Source of the DNA: an uncultured Oscillospiraceae bacterium
Lineage (GTDB): Bacteria > Bacillota > Clostridia > Oscillospirales > Ruminococcaceae
Reading direction: 5' to 3'
Assembly: GCA_910587135.1 (NCBI GenBank)
Contig: CAJULF010000013.1
Span: 1 to 60,954 of the forward strand
Length of the DNA stretch: 60,954 nucleotides
Part shown: positions 60,149-60,954 of the stretch, in pieces
Numbering within the stretch: position 1 is the stretch's first letter
Layout: each line of letters begins with the position of its first letter
Notes under the pieces: generated by a model
What the model saw: only the letters and a program-made list of their open reading frames with translations
Database searches by the model: none
What the model was told of the DNA's origin: nothing
Translations under genes and position numbers: made by a program

Positions 60149-60537
60149 AAAATAATTATAAAATCAACAAGGTGCATACAGCGGAAGAGTTTGCGGTGTG
60201 GGCACGACTGGCAAATGATATTTTTGCAGGGGGGTACACCGATATACACCCTGTCAATCACTTTATTTGGTGCGAAAAAATGGATGTGAAATGTTATATT
60301 TTGTATCATGACGACGTTCCCGCTTCCGTGGCTGCAATTATGAATAATAGCGGCGCCGCTTCTCTTGAATTTGTCGGTACTGTCACCGAAATGCGCGGAA
60401 AAGGCTATGCAAAAGCTCTATGCGAAAAAGCCGTAAGCGATGCTTTTGCCGATGGTATACAAATAATTACAGTTCGCTCAATTAATAGGGCAGCGGCAAG
60501 GTTGTATCAGTCCATAGGATTTAAGGTTTACGATTAA
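60142..60537 (+). pseudogene. GNAT acetyltransferase, 5'-truncated by the IS
   Basis: About 131 residues of a GNAT protein with VGTVTEMRGKGYAKALCEKA (acetyl-CoA loop RGKGYA) and NRAAARLYQSIGFKVYD at the end. Its first codons lie inside the terminal repeat of the ISL3 remnant, so the original start and N-terminal half are lost. A TTG at 60142 could start a short product, but no ribosome site is seen. Relatives with this sequence plan usually have an extra N-terminal domain. Confidence 0.7.
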
Positions 60538-60577
60538 TGCAATTTATTTTTTGTGTAAATGTCAACAGTGGTTAAAG

Positions 60578-60632
60578 ATACATACAGGCAGAACCGGTTT
60601 TCTGGGTTCTGCCTGTATGTATTATACACTAT
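60578..60632. terminator. Long perfect hairpin, possible bidirectional terminator
   Basis: ATACATACAGGCAGAACC (60578-60595) and GGTTCTGCCTGTATGTAT (60605-60622) pair over 18 bases without mismatch around a 9-base loop. AT-rich sequence on both sides could serve either strand, here between two converging remnants. Confidence 0.7.
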
Positions 60633-60675
60633 TTTAAAGATATGTTATTGTTCCCCCAATTAAACCTTGCCAAAA

Positions 60676-60954
60676 TCAAGCAGCATATTTTGTAAAAGGA
60701 GCATTGAAAAAAGAGGCAATTTTAGAATGGTTCAACTGCAAGGATTTCAAATGCGAACGAACATTATGCTCGAGTTCTTCTTTTGACTGTGCAGACGCTT
60801 TACTACCAACAGAACGTTTTAAATCACTGTTCACAAGCTCATCGGGATTATATTCGGGGGCATAAGGCGGAAGGAAAAATACTTCAATTTTATCCTTATG
60901 GCAACACCGCACAAAGCACTTGCAAACTAATGAAAAATAAGGTATAATAAAAAT
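60676..60954 (-). pseudogene. IS630-family transposase, C-terminal fragment
   Basis: About 78 residues with LPPYAPEYNPDELVNSDLKR, the conserved end of the IS630 DDE domain including its last acidic residue. Upstream of HKDKIEVFF the sequence no longer resembles the family and runs out at the window edge. The fragment has no N-terminal part within the window. It marks the start of more mobile-element debris beyond. Confidence 0.75.

Noticed and set aside
1..60954. CRISPR arrays or rRNA genes
   Set aside because: No regularly spaced short repeats with unique spacers and no rRNA sequence were seen; the repeats present are palindromic intergenic elements.

Overview
The window looks like a chromosomal segment of a strictly anaerobic, low-to-mid GC Gram-positive bacterium of the class Clostridia, probably Oscillospiraceae/Ruminococcaceae-like. 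The evidence is the gene order (rplS-lepB-ylqF-rnhB-yraN and tig-clpP-clpX), strong Shine-Dalgarno sites, near-consensus sigma-A promoters with 17-base spacers, a class III (oxygen-sensitive) ribonucleotide reductase with its radical-SAM activase, and a CdaA/CdaR pair. The genus assignment is inference only.

Layout. 1-3 kb: repeats, then aroE-aroK-amidohydrolase on the minus strand. 3.3-12.1 kb: fatty acid synthesis, with fabD on the minus strand and divergent fabH-fabG-fabF-accB-fabZ-accC-accD-accA, then acpP with its own promoter. 12.3-13.9 kb: a c-di-GMP EAL protein with a degenerate GGDEF domain and a folded leader. 14.3-19 kb: glycolysis (pgk, a pentapeptide-repeat/triosephosphate isomerase fusion, a membrane protein, gpmI). 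19-22.3 kb: small membrane protein, pyrB with a zinc tail, a methyltransferase-like gene, an ASKHA-fold protein. 22.6-28 kb: rplS-lepB-ylqF-rnhB-yraN, thrC, a phosphoesterase. 28.1-31.6 kb: tig-clpP-clpX. 31.7-35.2 kb: unknown genes, an alkyltransferase-like gene, hemolysin III, a MITE and a frameshifted gene. 35.4-37.6 kb: MoxR ATPase and DUF58 protein. 38-41.4 kb: nrdD, membrane protein, nrdG. 42-44.6 kb: YtrA-type regulator with an ABC exporter. 45-50.4 kb: a large disulfide reductase/rhodanese/siroheme reductase fusion coupled to a FecBCD-like importer. 50.7-52.8 kb: xylB and a GNAT gene. 53.4-58.6 kb: FAD protein, cdaR, cdaA, degV, trmL. 58.9-61 kb: tRNA-Ser followed by integrase and transposase wreckage.

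The most unusual feature is a family of about 190-base structured repeats (family B, near 13.9, 33.1, 37.6, 41.8, 50.4-50.7 and 53.1 kb). Each recognisable copy lies just 3' of a gene in the same orientation as that gene. At two loci the full copy is bracketed by two copies of the local transcription terminator, and the terminator differs between the loci. Arms of the internal hairpins change between copies while staying complementary. This suggests a mobile or RNA-level element that targets terminators. Three further palindromic elements (6.3, 34.3 and 49.5 kb) and a two-copy 83-base element (35.3 and 41.9 kb) also occupy intergenic gaps. One of them has a clear 4-base target duplication.

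The other main candidates for new biology are the 856-residue redox fusion with its ABC importer, the in-frame pentapeptide-TPI fusion with an internal ribosome binding site, and the aspartate carbamoyltransferase carrying a PyrI-type zinc knuckle without the nucleotide-binding regulatory domain. Everything here was read by eye; no database search or folding program was run.
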